Shown piece by piece: positions 1 to 52,787 of a stretch of DNA of 64,000 nucleotides. The stretch lies in contig CM073889.1 of NCBI GenBank assembly GCA_037176705.1, forward strand, positions 102,317,890-102,381,889, given 5' to 3'. How positions within the stretch are numbered: the stretch's first letter is position 1; each line of letters opens with the position of its first letter. The position numbers and the translations under genes are program-made. This DNA is from Molossus alvarezi. Taxonomy: Eukaryota > Chordata > Mammalia > Chiroptera > Molossidae. The notes below the pieces were generated by a model. That model made no database searches. It was not told the DNA's origin and saw only the letters and a list, made by a program, of their open reading frames with translations.

Positions 1-159
1 GGAACTTTATACTATAGATTTTCTCAACCGAGTTCTATATACTCTCCTTTTAATCCAGATTCAGAGAGATTGAGTAACTTAATTTGTCCAACTACTTAGT
101 GTGAGGGCTCAGATTCTAATCCAAAATCCCCCATGTAGGTTCACTTTGGTTATCTGGAA

Positions 160-360
160 AGTATACCTTCAGACATGTATTTATTTAATGTATGCACATG
201 GTAAGTATTCAAAGATAGAAGAAAAATTGCTTCTCTGCATGGGGCTTATAATTAGTTGAGGAGATAGACATTAATGTAAAACAGATAACAGTAATGGGGA
301 ACACATGTTAAATACCAAATGATTGATATAAATTCTAAGGATGCCCCAAACTATAACAGT
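160..360 (-). repeat. L2-like LINE remnant
   Basis: The phrase order (TATTTATTTAATGTATGCACA, then a CATGGGGCTTATAATT-like segment and GATAGACATTAATGTAAAACA) matches the reverse 3' end of mammalian L2. The copy is strongly diverged. The call is by eye. Confidence 0.45.
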
Positions 361-600
361 GCCAAGGAGAATAGAAAGGAGGAAACTGATAGAAATGACT
401 AAGATAAAGAATTATGCAACTTTGTGAGAGAATGTGGGGTAGTGAAAGAGAGATAGGTCAGAGATGATTTACGAAGCTTTCCATGTTGGCTAATTGAATG
501 GAATTAATGCTTTAAAAATAAAGGTCATCAGAAGAGAAACTGGTTTTGGTGTAGATTGATGAGTTAGTTTTATTTATTTGGTGGTGGGGGGTGGATTTTT

Positions 601-626
601 TTCAGATAGAGTGGGAGGGAGGGAGA

Positions 627-661
<35 letters not shown>

Positions 662-818
662 TCGATGTGAAAGGGACACATAGAGTGGCTGCCTCCCGCA
701 CGACCCAACCAGGGACAGGGACAAACAGCAACTGAGGTACATACCTTAGTGGGAACCAAACCCAGCTCTCTCTGGACCACAGGCCGATGCTCTAATCGCT
801 GAGTCAAACCGGCCAGGG
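601..818 (-). mobile_element. VES SINE with 15-bp TSD
   Basis: Reverse VES: GA-rich body, CATCGATGTGAAAGGGACACA core and tRNA-like head ending CAAACCGGCCAGGG. Direct repeats GGGGGGTGGATTTTT at 586-600 and 820-834 flank it. Confidence 0.9.
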
Positions 819-1088
819 AGGGGGGTGGATTTTTAAAGATTTGAGTAAATAGCAAAAGAAAATAAAAGCCAAATAAGCATGGAATGCAATAACATCGACA
901 AAGAAAAACAACCCAGTATACAAAGTACAGCCTCCACTCCTGCTGTATGTCATTATTCTTAGACTGATGGCCTTTTCTTATTTCATGTGGGAACTTGAGG
1001 TCAGATAAGTTACTTTAGTTTTGTAAATATTGAATGGATTCTTCATTAATACTTATTTTCTATATTTTAATTTGTTTTGAAAACAATT

Positions 1089-1302
1089 GCCCTGGCCCGT
1101 GTGGCTCAGTTGGTTGGGCATTCTCCGTTCTCTGAAAGGTTGCCGGTTTAATTTCTGGTCAGAGTACATGTCTGGGTTGCAACTTGGTCCCCAGTAGGGG
1201 GAGTACAGGAGGCAGCCAATCATGGTTCTCTCCCATGGATGTTTCTATCTCTCCCTTCTCTTTCTCTAAAAATCAGTAAATAAAACATATTTATAAAAAA
1301 AG
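1089..1302 (+). mobile_element. VES SINE, short-body subtype
   Basis: Head GCCCTGGCCCGTGTGGCTCA with degenerate pol III boxes, a CCCCAGTAGGGGGAGT segment, a CT-rich body and the A-rich end CAGTAAATAAAACAT. Confidence 0.85.
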
Positions 1303-1357
1303 GAAAAATAATTTGTGTTAGTTTTACATGTAAAATCTTTTGAGGAATTCATTGGTC

Positions 1358-1598
1358 TTTTTTAAATCCTCACCCAAAGATATGTTTTTATTAATTTGGG
1401 GGGTGGGGAGGAGTTGGAGAAAGAAAAAAAGGAAGAAAGAAAGAAACATTGATATGAGAGAAAAACATTGATGGTTTACCTTTCCCCAACTGAGATCAAA
1501 CCTGAAACCTAGGTATGTGCCCTGACCAAGATTTGGAACTGCCAACCTTTTTGGTGTAGGGGACGACACTCCAACCAACTGAGTCACCTGGCCAGGGC
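1358..1598 (-). mobile_element. VES SINE
   Basis: Reverse copy starting at the TTTTTAAATCCTCACCCAAAG tail and ending at the head GAGTCACCTGGCCAGGGC. It abuts an older L1. Confidence 0.85.
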
Positions 1599-1599
1599 T

Positions 1600-2800
1600 C
1601 AGTTAAAAATAACTTTATTGAAATATAATTCACATATTATAAAACTCATCCTTTAAAAGTGTACATTTCAATGGTTTTCACTATAGTGTAGAGTTGTGCA
1701 TCATAGCTATAAATTTTAGAACATTTTCATTACCCCTAAAAGATATTCCATACCCATTAGCAGTCACTCCTCATTCCTCTTCCCCCAAGCCTCTGGCAAA
1801 CACTAAACTATTTTTTGTTTTTCTGGATTTGCCTATTCTGGATGTTTTGTATAAATTAGATTAGTGGATATGTGACCATTTGTGACTGGCTTCTTTCACT
1901 TAGCATGTTTTCCAGGTTCATCCATGTTGTAGCAGGTATCAGTATTTAATTCCTTTTTATGACTGAATAATATTACATTGTATGGATATACTCATTTATA
2001 TATTTATCAGTTGATGGACATTTGGGTTGAATTTACTTTTGGCTGTTATGAATGATGCTGCTGTGAACATTTATGTAAAGGTTTCTGTATGGACATAGGT
2101 TTTCAGTAATCTTGGGTGGAATTGCTGGGTCCCAGGGTAATTCTATGTTTAACATTTTAAGGAATTGTCAGACAACTTTCCAAAAGTGGCTGCACCGTTT
2201 TACAATCCCACTAACAATATTGGAGGGTTCAATTTTCTCTACTCCCTTGCCAATACTTATGGTATATCCTTTAAAAAAACTTTTTTTAGTGATTTTCTTG
2301 GGGTGATATTGGTTAATAAAATTATATAGGTTTCAAGTATACAGTTCTATATACAGCATCTGTATATTGTATTACGTGTTCACCACCCAAAGTCAGGTTT
2401 TCTTTCATCCTTTACCTTCTTTTACCTCCTTTCATCCCCGTTCCCTCTGGTAATCACCAACCATGCTGTTGTCTGTATCTAAGAAGTTGTTTTTTGGTTT
2501 TGGGTTTTTTTTTTTTGCTTAATCCCTTCACCTTTTTCACCCACCCTTCACTCTGACAGCATGTCAGTCTGTTTTCTGTATCTGTTAGTCTGTTTCTATT
2601 TTGTTTATTTTGTTAGATAGATTCTACATATAAGTGAAATCTTATGGTATTTGTCTATCTTTGTATATCCTTTTGAATTATCTAACCAGTGGGTGTGATA
2701 TCACCCACAAGTGGTATCTCCTTGTGGTTTTGATTTGCATTTCCCTAATGACGTTGAGCATTTTTCATGTGCCTTATGGCCATGCTTTTAGAAATGAGTA
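1600..2800 (-). mobile_element. Old L1M 3' end, interrupted by a second L1 piece
   Basis: The + strand shows reverse L1 3' sequence: ACTTTATTGAAATATAATTCACA, then reverse ORF2 C-terminal phrases such as GATGGACATTTGGGTTGA. It breaks near 2265 and resumes near 2676 with GTGGTTTTGATTTGCATTTC. The insert at about 2,270-2,670 is another reverse L1 3' end (TATACAGTTCTATATACAG, then CTACATATAAGTGAAAT). No frame remains open. Confidence 0.75.
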
Positions 2801-3290
2801 TTAAAATCCTTTGCCCATTTAAAAACTGTTACTGTTTCATTGTTGTCAGTAGTCTCTTTTAACAAAGATGGGTGTTGTTAACTGTTAAACGGTATTTGGT
2901 ACTAGGTGAAAGTGAATTTTTCATGTGTGTTAGTGATAGACTATTGGATTTAATTAGTTGTTTATCGAGAATGTTTTTAAGTGCTGGTCTTCATAAGTAT
3001 TTCTTTTTAAAAGTACTAAGATTTTACTTTAGGATGACTAATACAGTCAACAAGCATTGTTGACAAGCATTGATTGAGCATTCTTCTATAATAATGAGAA
3101 GGCCTAACTTTAATATTTTTGAATGTCAAAAACAGCAACATTTTCATTGCCATTTAAAAATTTAAGCACCAAATTTTAATTATGTGCTTTGAGTCTTTGA
3201 CTTAACTGGATCAGTTCCATCTTTTCCCAAGTAATTGAATCTACTTCATAAAATGTGTTCTAATATCTGTCTTTTTTTTTTTTTTTTAAG

Positions 3291-42664
<39,374 letters not shown>

Positions 42665-43955
42665 GGTCTTTTACTGTTGGGGCCCTTAACATTCATTATC
42701 AGGATGGTGGACTATAAAATACAATCCTGTTTGTAATCTGAAGATATATTTCACTTTTGTTCTGCTTTATCTTTTCATAAAGGGTTGAAAAATATGTTTG
42801 CTGCCTTGCTCCTAGCAGACAGAAACTGGATTAAAACAGTTTTTTTCCTATTTAGAACTTTTTAGGCATGGCTCAGAGCTTGACGATCAGGAAAAATACA
42901 TTCTTATTAAATTTACTTCACCAGTTACGTATGAAGGAATCATTCCAGTACTGGAAAATTTAGCCCTTTAAAATGTCTTGACCCTTTTATATGCAGAACA
43001 TCGGTTTGTGTGTTATTCTACAGAATAAATTCAATATTGCTGATTTTAAAGGCAGAGAAGTTCTCAAAGTTAATTCACCTATGTTATTTTGTGTGCGAGT
43101 TGTTGTTGAGCATACTTTACTCCAAAATATTGTGCCATGTGGGTGAGTTAATTTTACCAAGAACAACTTTACTCTGTTTAAAAAATAAGATAGTAATGTA
43201 TTATAATCTTTTATCCAAAATATTTTTTTTGCAAGTTAAACTAGTGAAGATGATTTCAATTCAGATTGTCTTGTGAGTTCGATTTTATTTTCACCAAGGC
43301 AAAACACTAATCTCTGTGTATACTGAGAATTCCTTAAAATTACCAGACAAAGAAATACCATTTACAGTTATACTTGTTATCCCTGTTGGATAACTATCGA
43401 GTAGAATACTTTTGCCCTGTTAAACAGTAGATGTATTCTTCTATATTTCTAGGCACAGGGTTGGTTACTAAGAAGCCTAGAAGAGTAATTTCTTTCCTTC
43501 ATTAATTCATAGGAAAGGTTTTGTATTTTTAAAAACACTAAAAGCAGTGTCACTCCACCTAATATCTCACCATTCTGCAAAGGTGGCAGTGCTTAAACTA
43601 AATGATGAGTGTTTTGGAAACTGCTAAATTCTATGTTAAATACTGTGCAGAATAATGGAAACATTACAGTTCATAATAGGTAGTTTGGATATTTTTGTAC
43701 TTGATTTGATGTGTGACTTTTTTTTTCATATACTGTTTAAATCATGTATGTTATGACATTGTTTAAAATTCAGTTTTTGTATCTTGGGGCAAGACTGCAA
43801 ACTTTTTATACCTTTTGGTTATTCTAAGCCCTTTGTCATCAATGATCATATCAATTGGCAGTGACTTTGTATAGAGAATTTAAGTAGAAAAGTTGCAAAT
43901 GTATTGACTGTACCACAGACACAATATGTATGCTTTTTACTTAGCTAGTAGCATA

Positions 43956-43961
43956 AATAAA
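43956..43961 (+). promoter_or_regulatory. Candidate proximal poly(A) signal AATAAA
   Basis: A canonical AATAAA lies inside a stretch that also looks conserved in human (TAGCATAAATAAAAC). It sits about 1.3 kb after the stop codon. Use would give a short SMAD4 3'UTR. I see the hexamer, but there is no direct evidence of cleavage here. Confidence 0.4.
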
Positions 43962-44236
43962 ACCGAATCTCAACATACAAAGTTGAATTCTAGGTTTGAT
44001 TTTTAAGTTTTTTCTTTTGCACTTTTGAGTCCAACTTCAGTGGCGAGACACCTTCTAGTAAATGACAGGCAACAGCCAGTACTGCAGCTTTGGTTTTTCC
44101 CTCACACTCTACTGGGACTTCCCCGTGGACATTATGTATCAAGTGTAGAGTTGGTTATTTTTTGAACTTTTTTTACTGTAGCAAAAATAAGCCTAATTGT
44201 CTATAAGATAAATAGGTTGTCTACAGAATAGTGTGA

Positions 44237-44242
44237 AATAAA
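44237..44242 (+). promoter_or_regulatory. Candidate internal poly(A) signal AATAAA
   Basis: AATAAA in TGTGAAATAAAATTAAGG, about 1.57 kb after the stop. The same local motif is in the human 3'UTR from memory. Usage is unknown. Confidence 0.35.
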
Positions 44243-47200
44243 ATTAAGGAATATCTTTCAGGTGTTTTTACCTTTTGCTTGGAGGGCCTTTCTATGCATA
44301 GTAAGATTCTAAGGTGTGTTACAAGCACTTAGCATGATAGTCATCCTCATATTGACTTAGATGAACAAGTCTTCAACTTCCTTGCTTAGAAGATCATAAG
44401 ACCACCCTAGAAACCACTGAGTTTGCTTATTGCTGTGATTTAAATATAGATCTTGGTCCAAGCTACATGGCTTTTGTTCTAAAAATACTTCTCTACCAAC
44501 TCACTAGTACTCTTGAGTACTTACAAATACTTTTGTTAAAGACCTCATTTCCATCTATAAAAGTTTGGTGGTTTAAGTTTTATTGGCAGATTTTTAAAAA
44601 AGATATTATTTTGTAGAAATTACTGACAATAGGTCCATTTTACTGTGAATGAAGAGTAGGAGTGAGAGGAGTTTTAGAATGACAGATTTTTAAATCCTGA
44701 TTATTTGATTAGAACCATAAGCATGCTATGATATAATCTATTGCCTCCTTTTCTACTTTAAGGAAGTTTGTTTTCATGTTTTAATAAAACATGAAGTCCG
44801 GGTAATTATCTGGGGAAAATATTGTCTGAGAAGCCCGTGTTTGAGGCCTAGCCGCCTGTCTTGGTTGCTTTCTGCTAAGAGCCATAAAAATGCGTAGAAG
44901 TACTACTAGTTACTAATTGCTTTATATTTGTACCTAGATGCAGTCATATGCTTTGGAGAAAACATCTAGTATGTTACAATCAGTTATTCCTGAGAGCTTA
45001 GTTGTTAAATGGTATTTCCATTTCTTAAATGTAGTCATCTTTAATGAGTAAGACTAAATAATCACCAGGTTTAAATTGTTATGGCTACTTTAAGGGTAGA
45101 ATAGTTTCTGCAGTTCTCAGAATCTGATTATTATGAGGGTATGGTACTGGGTGAGTTTTCTCAGCTAGTTCATATCTCAGAGACTTTGAAAATACTGAAT
45201 TCCAGTGAAAGCTGAGTGAGAGATGAACCAAGTATGTACTTTATAATCCAGTATGAGGCCCATTCCACATTTGTCCAGTGCCTTTCATACTCAAAGGGAA
45301 TCCCTAGTGGTGTTGCCTTTATTTTCCAGGGAGTAGATTATTCTGTGGGATATAGTCTAAATATCTCATTTTTTTAAAGTATACTATACCTAGTATACAA
45401 AGATAATGACAATAAATCACTGCCATATAACCTTGTTTTTCAGAAGCATGGCTCATTTGTATTGACCTAACCACTAAATAGGTCTCCTGTCCCATTCCTC
45501 CTGTAAACATTATAAGGTTTACAGGTTGGATGGTCTGGCTTAAGGATAACCATACTTGAAACATCCAAGTAAACAACATATATTAGCTGTTTTAAAAGTA
45601 CATTTTTGTGGTGTAAAGGGAGATATTTGTAATAGAAATTTTGAAGGTAAAATATAATGTCCTGTCTTCCCCATGATAAATATTTTACTTTAAAAGTTCA
45701 TTGCAGTTATCTTTTTTATTGTGCCCACCTGGAGAAGGGTAGTTTTACATTTTCTCAAGGTGCTCCTTTACTATCTGTGGAGGTTAAAGAATATAAGGTA
45801 AAATATTTCTGTTCTTGGTTTGGTGTTAACTGGTTAATAGTTACTCATTAGCTATTATGCAAAATCAGATTAGTTCAAATCCTTTTTGAGAGTCTTTTGG
45901 AAGAAGCAATTTTATTCTGAGTAGGGCAGAATCTTTTTTGTTCATAGTTTTTATACTTTGCTTCCTTTATCATTGAGCCATTTACTGGCATTTTATTTAA
46001 CAGCAAATTGGGAAAATGATAAAATTTAGGTCACTGAGGTTACATGAGTATATGAAAGCAATTGCCTGTAAAATCAGTTAACAACTCTTTTGTAGATGGG
46101 GCTTGGCAAAGACTAACAGATAATAGAATGAAGAAATGCATTCTTGTTCCTTCTGGAGGCAGACCCATCTTCTTGCAGATGGCTATCTGTAAATAATCGC
46201 CCCAGTCTTCCTTTGCAAGATTATAGAAATAGGCTATGAGAATCTTTTTGTGAAAGCCTTTCTATTTTTTTCTGACAGCTAGCTAATGTCTTTGCTCTTA
46301 AGATGTATCAGGAAGGATGTAAAAAGTTTGTGGCCTTATCAAGAGCAGCATCCTGGGGCCCAGCCTTGTCCCTAGCACTTATCCCAGTGTTACTAGGTTG
46401 TTTATCTTGTATCACTGAGGAATGGATTTTTTTTTTTTTTGCATAATCCACACTTGCCTTATTTAAGCAGTAAAACTTTTTTATTTTAGCCATGTCTAAT
46501 GGAATTATTTAATATGTATGTCAGAAAACATACTGGATATGTTTCTTTTTGTGCCTAGCTCTCTCTCTTGACTTCAGGGGTGGCTTAGACAGATAGGACT
46601 GTTGACTTTACTAAATGGTTGCAGACTGCTGTGGTTTTGAATGTTTAGTTTTTTTACCTCCCATCGTCTCCATTTCTGACATTGACCACTTCCTGTGCAC
46701 CCCCTTATCATTTCTTCTTCCCTTGCTGATTCATTTTTTTCCAGCTGCTTGGGCAAGGAAACCAAATAACCAAACTTATTAATACTTTGTTTGAATACAG
46801 GGGCAGACTGGAACGGGACCCAGGAAACTTTCCTGTAAAGTATTAAAAGGGACCTCAGTGCTTTGGCATTTGATTGCTTAAGAGTACTTCCTGATTCTTG
46901 CTCAGTTTCAGGTAGTTGAGCTAGAGAGAAGTGAGTCATATTCATATTTTCCCCCTTTGCAGGATTTTGAAAGGTTTCATTGCTTCCACTTGAATGCTGC
47001 TCACATAAAAATTGGGGTTACAAGGGTTACTAAATTAGGTATCAATAGCCAGAGGCAGTACTCTTGCCAAGAGGACGGACACCAGCAAAACAAAACAAAA
47101 CAAAAACAAATCTTGGAAAATGAGAGGATCATTTTGTTTCATTTTGGTGTCCCCTTTTGAGCCCTAAGTTCTGGCCTTCCTCCTTTACAGATATTTTTGA

Positions 47201-47429
47201 CCTACAGGTGCCTTTATGAGAATTGAGAGTTTGATATCCTGCCCCAAGAAGTAGCTAAAGTAATTGCTGATGTTTTCAGGGATTTTGACATCAGACTTGA
47301 GTGAATGAATGAACCCTCTTTTTTTTTTAAACTGTAGGAAGGACTGAGGAGAAAACTCTGGTGAAGACAATCATTTCTCTCTTGATGTAGATGGTTTCAG
47401 CAGTTTATTTAAGCTGCTTTCTGAGGTCT

Positions 47430-47625
47430 CAGAGCCAGTGCTCTTGTTCAGTCTGAAACGAATGGCTCTGGCCTGGGACCAGACAGTTGTCCTTTCTAGT
47501 TTGCCCTCTGCCACTAATTTGATGTATGACCTTGGGCAAGTCATTTACCTTCCTCTGGGCCTCAGTTGCCTCATCTGTAAAATGAGGGAGTTGGACTAGA
47601 TGAGTTCTTCCAGCTCTGAAATGTA
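47430..47625 (+). repeat. MIR/CORE-SINE-like remnant in the 3'UTR
   Basis: GTATGACCTTGGGCAAGTCA, CTGGGCCTCAGTTGCCTCAT, CTGTAAAATGAGGGAGTTGG, then ACTAGATGAG and TTCCAGCTCTGA. It is transcribed as part of SMAD4 if the distal poly(A) site is used. Confidence 0.75.
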
Positions 47626-48850
47626 AGTGACCTTGCCTGCCTTGCAGCAGTTTTTGATTTCTCCTTACCTTTGCTCTGCTGTTTGAGGGGGCGTTTTTAC
47701 TTATTTCCACGTTATTCCCATGAGACTAGGCTTGAGATTTTATTACTATTCTCCTATGGACAAGAAGTTACATAATATGTCCTTAAGACTTAAATTCAAC
47801 CAAAGGCCTAGCACTACCTTGGGGGCTGCAATAAATACTCTAAACAAAAATGAGAGGGGGGTTAAAAACCTTCATTTTATTTTCCCATCATCTCTATTGA
47901 AGGTTTATTAAGGCTTTTTTTGAGTCATGACATTCTAACTTTGGGGTTGGTATGTGTGTGACACCGTCCCCTTAAGTGCTGTGTGCTGGTAATTTTTGTT
48001 TTGTTATTCAACTAAAGTGGATTGAAAACATATTGTAAATGCCTAAAGATAGAGGTCATTAATTTGGGTCTTTGGTTTTTTAACTCTTCTATGCTTAGAA
48101 CAGAGAAATTACTTTGAACTACATCAATTAAAATGGTTTATACAACTCAAGGAAACATATGGATAATCACTTATTCTTGGCTCTTTTTAGTCCATTTTGA
48201 TTAGAAGACTCTTGGCTGGAGCATTTCATTCAGAGTTCTCTTCCACCCTATCCTTGGATGAGTGTAATTAATGAAGTTGGCTTTTACAAGGACCTTGAAA
48301 GCCTTCACTGGGGTTGGGTTGAGGGTGGGGGGTTGGGGAGTCCTGGTAGAGGCCAGCTCTGTGGTAGCTGGAGAGGAAGGGGTATAACCAGCTGCTGTTG
48401 CTATGGCTGCTTGTCATTGATAGAAGGACTCATGGGCTTGAATTGATTAAAAGGCTAAACATGGAGTCGGTAAACTTCCTCCAGGTATTGGGTTCTGGCC
48501 AATGCCTTGGACATGTGATTTAAGGGAAATGTGTGAGTGATTGTTGATGAAAATGTGGTGGGCTGCAGAACCATTTGGAGGAAGCGACTGGACTGGGATT
48601 GGAACGGTTTGGTGGTGGTGTTTCCCAACTCTGTCTCCTCCCCTGAGCTCAGGAACGCAGCTATGCTAAAGCTCAGAGGAGAGCCACATGTAGCCTTTGC
48701 TGTTGGGAAAACTGGTCAGCTAAAGTTCTGGTAGTTCTTTGTGGCTTTCTGTATACTTTTTCCCTGGTTGAAGTCTGTGGCTAAAAAATAGTTAAACTTT
48801 TCCTGAGAACTCTGTAACAAAAGTATGTTTTTGATTAAAAGAGAAAGCCA

Positions 48851-48856
48851 ATTAAA
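48851..48856 (+). promoter_or_regulatory. Candidate distal poly(A) signal ATTAAA for SMAD4
   Basis: ATTAAA, the commonest variant hexamer, lies in GCCAATTAAATCATTATG. A GT-rich segment (TTGTGGATGTTGTGG) follows about 40 nt later, a plausible downstream element. The resulting 3'UTR of about 6.2 kb resembles the long human form. Confidence 0.5.
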
Positions 48857-48880
48857 TCATTATGTGCTCATTCTTTTTCT

Positions 48881-49769
48881 TAAGCTTGTGGATGTTGTGG
48901 ATCTGGAAAGAGTTCCTAATCACAGACAATTCTCAAACTGGAAGATAATACTTTCCTGCATTGCTCTGTGACCACTGAAACGGGAAGTATGGCGTTTCAA
49001 AATATGTCCATGGAAGAACACCCCCATTCTTTTCTCATTTCTAAAAGGGGAGAGTGGAGCCATGCTGCTTGGAGGACATGTAGGCACTAGGGGAGACCCT
49101 GTCATTGCCCATCTAAGGATCATTCCCCCTCCGCTGCCTCCTGTATGAAATAGGGGTCAGCGCGGAGAGGTGAGTGTCAGGTAAGGCAATTCTATGACAA
49201 TGGCTTATAAAGAGTACGACCAAATTAATACCTTCTTTCTGATCTTGCTGGCATGAGTTCCAGGGATGTTTACGAGGCTGAGAGATTTGGTCTCGCCTAG
49301 AGTTTACAGTATTTTTAGGCTAGAACTTGAACAGTGTAGTAGATTAACATTCTGTTGGGGATAAAAGCATCGCTTTGTGGAGCACCCAAGGAAAAGGGCA
49401 GTTGTATATATTCTTATATGAATTCTCTCCCTGCCCTCTGCTTTTGACCCTTGATTCTTTGTGTGTTACATCTCTTGCCTTATTACAACTCCCACAAATG
49501 GCAACCTCAAAATTTAGGACATTCCCAACCCCCTTCAGACTGTTCCCACCCCCATCTTCTCACTGATAAAATGCAGTGCCCTTTCCCGTCAGCCCTTTCT
49601 GTTGTAAAATAGTAATTCTAGTTCTGGCCCTACTTTGAGGGTGGCATCCACTTCTACATTTTAATGTAGTATTGTTGGGCCACCACTTGATTTCAGATGG
49701 ACAAGGATGAGTTCAGGGAGACCAGAGAATTTGTCATCAGCAGACCTACCCTAAAAAAAGGTTAAAGGA
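48881..49769. other. Unassigned sequence after SMAD4
   Basis: No recognised repeat, gene or RNA. It begins with the GT-rich stretch that may serve as the SMAD4 downstream poly(A) element. Confidence 0.55.
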
Positions 49770-51296
49770 AGTTCTCTAAATAGAAAGGAAATGAAAAAAG
49801 AAAAATTGGAACATCAGAAGAAATTAAGAACATGGTAAGTAAAAATATGAGCATATACAAACACTTTCCTTCTCATCTTAAGTTTTCTAAATTGTTTGAT
49901 AGTTGAAGCAAAAATTTTAACACTGCCTAAGGTAATTCTAAATATACATAGAAGAAATATTTAAAACTATTGAAAAAGCTATGCAAAGTGATAAACTCAA
50001 ATACTATAGATAAATCAAAATGGAATTCTAAAAAATGTTAAAGTAATACATAATGGAGGAGGAAAAACAAGAACAAAGAGAAAAAGTGACAGACAAGCTC
50101 TGACATATCAATAATTACATTAAATATAAATGACCTAAATATACCAATTAAAAGATAGATGTTAACAGAAGGGATACAACATGACTCAGTTGTATACTGT
50201 TTACGAAAAACTCACTTCAAACAATATAGGCAAGCTGAAATTGTGTGGAAAAATATATATCAGGTAAACGTTAATCAAAGAGAAGTAGGAGTGGATGTGT
50301 TACTATCAAAGTAGATTTCAGAGCCAAGAAAACTACCAGAGACAGAGAAGGCCATAATATTATGATAAAGAGGTCACTGCATGAAGAAGATATGATATTC
50401 CTAAATGTGTGCACCAAACAACAGCAAAATATGGGAAGCAAAAAATGTAGAACTAAATGGAGAAATCACAAATGCATTTGGGGATTTCAACACACCTTTT
50501 TAAATTCAACATCACCATCGACCAATACAATCTAATTGACATTTATATAACAAGACATCCAACAGCAGCAAAATACAATTTTCAAATTCAAACAACATAT
50601 ATACCAAGATAGACATTACCTTGGATGGACCTAAAATTCAACAAATTTAAAAGAATTGAAATCACAGAGTAGTCTCCAACCACAGTAGAATGAAACCAGA
50701 AACCAGTAATAGATAACAGGAAAATCTCCAAACACTTGAAAGTAAACCACGTATTTCTAAATCACAAGTCAAAGAAGAGGTCTCAAGGGAAATTAAAAAA
50801 AAAAACAAAACTGGAAGAAATGAAAACATACCAACGTTTGTGTCATATAGCTAAAAGCAGTGCTAAAAGGGAAGTTTATAGCATTAATTGTAAACATAAA
50901 ATAGAAGAAAAATCTTCAATACTATAAGCTTTCACTTCAAACACCTAGAAAAACCCAAAGCAAGTGGAAGGAAGGAAATCAAGTTGGAGCAGAAATCAAT
51001 AAATTTTAAACAGTAAAACAAAATCAATGAAGCGAGCTGGTTCTTTGGAAAGATCAGTAAAATTGGCAAACTTCTAACAAAAAGAACAAATGACCAATAT
51101 GGGGTATAAAATGGCGTCACTAGCCATCAAAAGGATAAGGGACTACTATAAACAAGTGTACATACATAAATTTGACGAATTAGATAAAATCGACCAGTTG
51201 TTGGAAAAAAACACAATTCATCCAATATGAAGTAGATTATTTGAATAACCATATAGCTATTAAGGCAATTGAATGTATTTTATTATCTTTAAAACA

Positions 51297-51469
51297 TTTT
51301 TTTTATTGATTATTTTTTTTTTGAAGAGAGAGAAACAGATTGGCTGCCTTTCCTGCACGCCCCCTGGGGATCGAGTCTGCAATTCCGGCATAGGCCCTGA
51401 CCAGGAATCGAACCGGGACTTTTCTGTCCATGGGACGATGCTCAATCCACTGAGCCAAACCAGCCAGGC
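51297..51469 (-). mobile_element. VES SINE
   Basis: Reverse short-body copy with CACGCCCCCTGGGGATCGAG (a few bases missing) and head CTGAGCCAAACCAGCCAGGC. Confidence 0.85.
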
Positions 51470-51658
51470 AGAAAATTGAATTAATTTTAAAATCCCCCAA
51501 AAGAAATCTTCAGTCTCAAGTGATTTCACTGGAGATTTTACCAAATGAAGAAGAATACCAACCACCAAAGTCTTTTCCAGAAAATAGAAGAGAATACTTC
51601 CAGATTTACTTTATGATGCTACTGTTAACCTGAAACAAAACCAGATGAAGACAATAGA

Positions 51659-51685
51659 AACACACACACACACACACACACACAG
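51659..51685. repeat. (CA)n microsatellite
   Basis: About twelve CA units inside the old L1. Confidence 0.9.
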
Positions 51686-52560
51686 ACAAATCAAAAACAT
51701 CTCAGACCACCATCTTATGAATATGTACACAAAATTCCTTAAAATATTACCAAAATAGAATTTAGTAATATATTTTAAAAAATTATACACCATGGCCAGC
51801 TAGGAATGCCAAGCTGGTTCAATATTTGAAAATCAATCAATCTAAACATATTAGACTAAAGAAGAAATGTCTAATCGTAGCAATTCACACAAAGCATGTG
51901 ACAAAATTCAACACCCATTCGTGATAAAAATTCAGGAAAAATCCTACATCTAGCATTACACTTAATGGTGAAAAACTGAACGGTTTCCACTTAAGATTGG
52001 GAACAAGTCAAAGATGTCTGCTCTCACTACTCCTACTCAACATAGGCTGTAAGTTCTAACCCATGTAATAGCACAGAAAAGGAAATAAAAGGCAAGCAGG
52101 TTGGAAAGGAAGAAATAAAAGTCTCTATTTGTAGGTGACATGTTAGTCTACATAGAAAGTCGCAAGGAATGTATTTTTAAAAACTTCTAGAACTGATTAG
52201 TGAGTCCAGTGACATCACTGAATACACGATTTACATACAAAAGTCAGTTGTAGTTTCATTATAAGCAGTGAACATGTGGACACTGAAAATAAAATACTAT
52301 TTAAAAAATAAAAATACTATTTTCAATCACTTAAGAAAGAAACAGGTGTAAATCTAAGAAAACATGTATAGGACTTGTATGTTTAAAACTACAAATGGCT
52401 GATGAAATATACATAAATGGAGAAACATGCCATGTGTTCATGGATTGAAACATTCAACATAGTAGAGATGTCATTTCTCTCCAGATTGATACACAGGTTT
52501 AATGCAATAACCATCAAAATCTCAACAAGATATTTTTGTAGATAAAGATAAGATTATTCT

Positions 52561-52787
52561 GCCCTGGCTGGTTTGGCTCAGTGGTTAGAGTGTTGGCCCA
52601 CGGACCAACGAGTCTCAGGTTCGATTCTGGTCAAGGGCACGTACCTCAGTTCCGGTTTGATCCCAGTGCTGGTCTCGGTCATGTGGGGGGGCAACCAATC
52701 TATGTGTCTCTCTCACATAAATGTTTCTCTCTCTCCCATTCTGTCTGAAGATAAATGGAAAAATATCCTCAGGTGAGGATTAAAAAA
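52561..52787 (+). mobile_element. VES SINE with 17-bp TSD
   Basis: Long-body subtype. TSD AAAGATAAGATTATTCT at 52544-52560 and 52788-52804, perfect. Confidence 0.94.

Larger units (their letters stand above)
1..3290 (+). other. SMAD4 intron 1, 3' part
   Basis: No coding sequence. From left to right it holds an L2-like remnant (about 160-360), a VES SINE (601-818), a second VES (1089-1302), a third VES (1358-1598), old L1 (1600-2800, itself interrupted by another L1 piece) and about 490 bp of unassigned AT-rich DNA before exon 2. Confidence 0.85.
42665..48880 (+). other. SMAD4: SMAD4 3'UTR (terminal exon)
   Basis: The first 2 kb closely follow the human SMAD4 3'UTR as I remember it, for example the stretches around 42,780-42,830 and 43,740-43,960. 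Poly(A) hexamers AATAAA stand at 43956-43961, 44237-44242 and 44783-44788. A distal ATTAAA at 48851-48856 is followed by a GT-rich stretch near 48,889-48,905, which would place the end near 48,880. The human transcript also has a 3'UTR of more than 6 kb. Contained items are a MIR-like SINE at 47,430-47,625 and a short (CAAAA)n run near 47,088. The exact end is inferred. Confidence 0.75.

Noticed and set aside
46574..46945. 123-codon minus-strand frame in the SMAD4 3'UTR
   Set aside because: No recognisable domain and antisense to a 3'UTR. Treated as chance.
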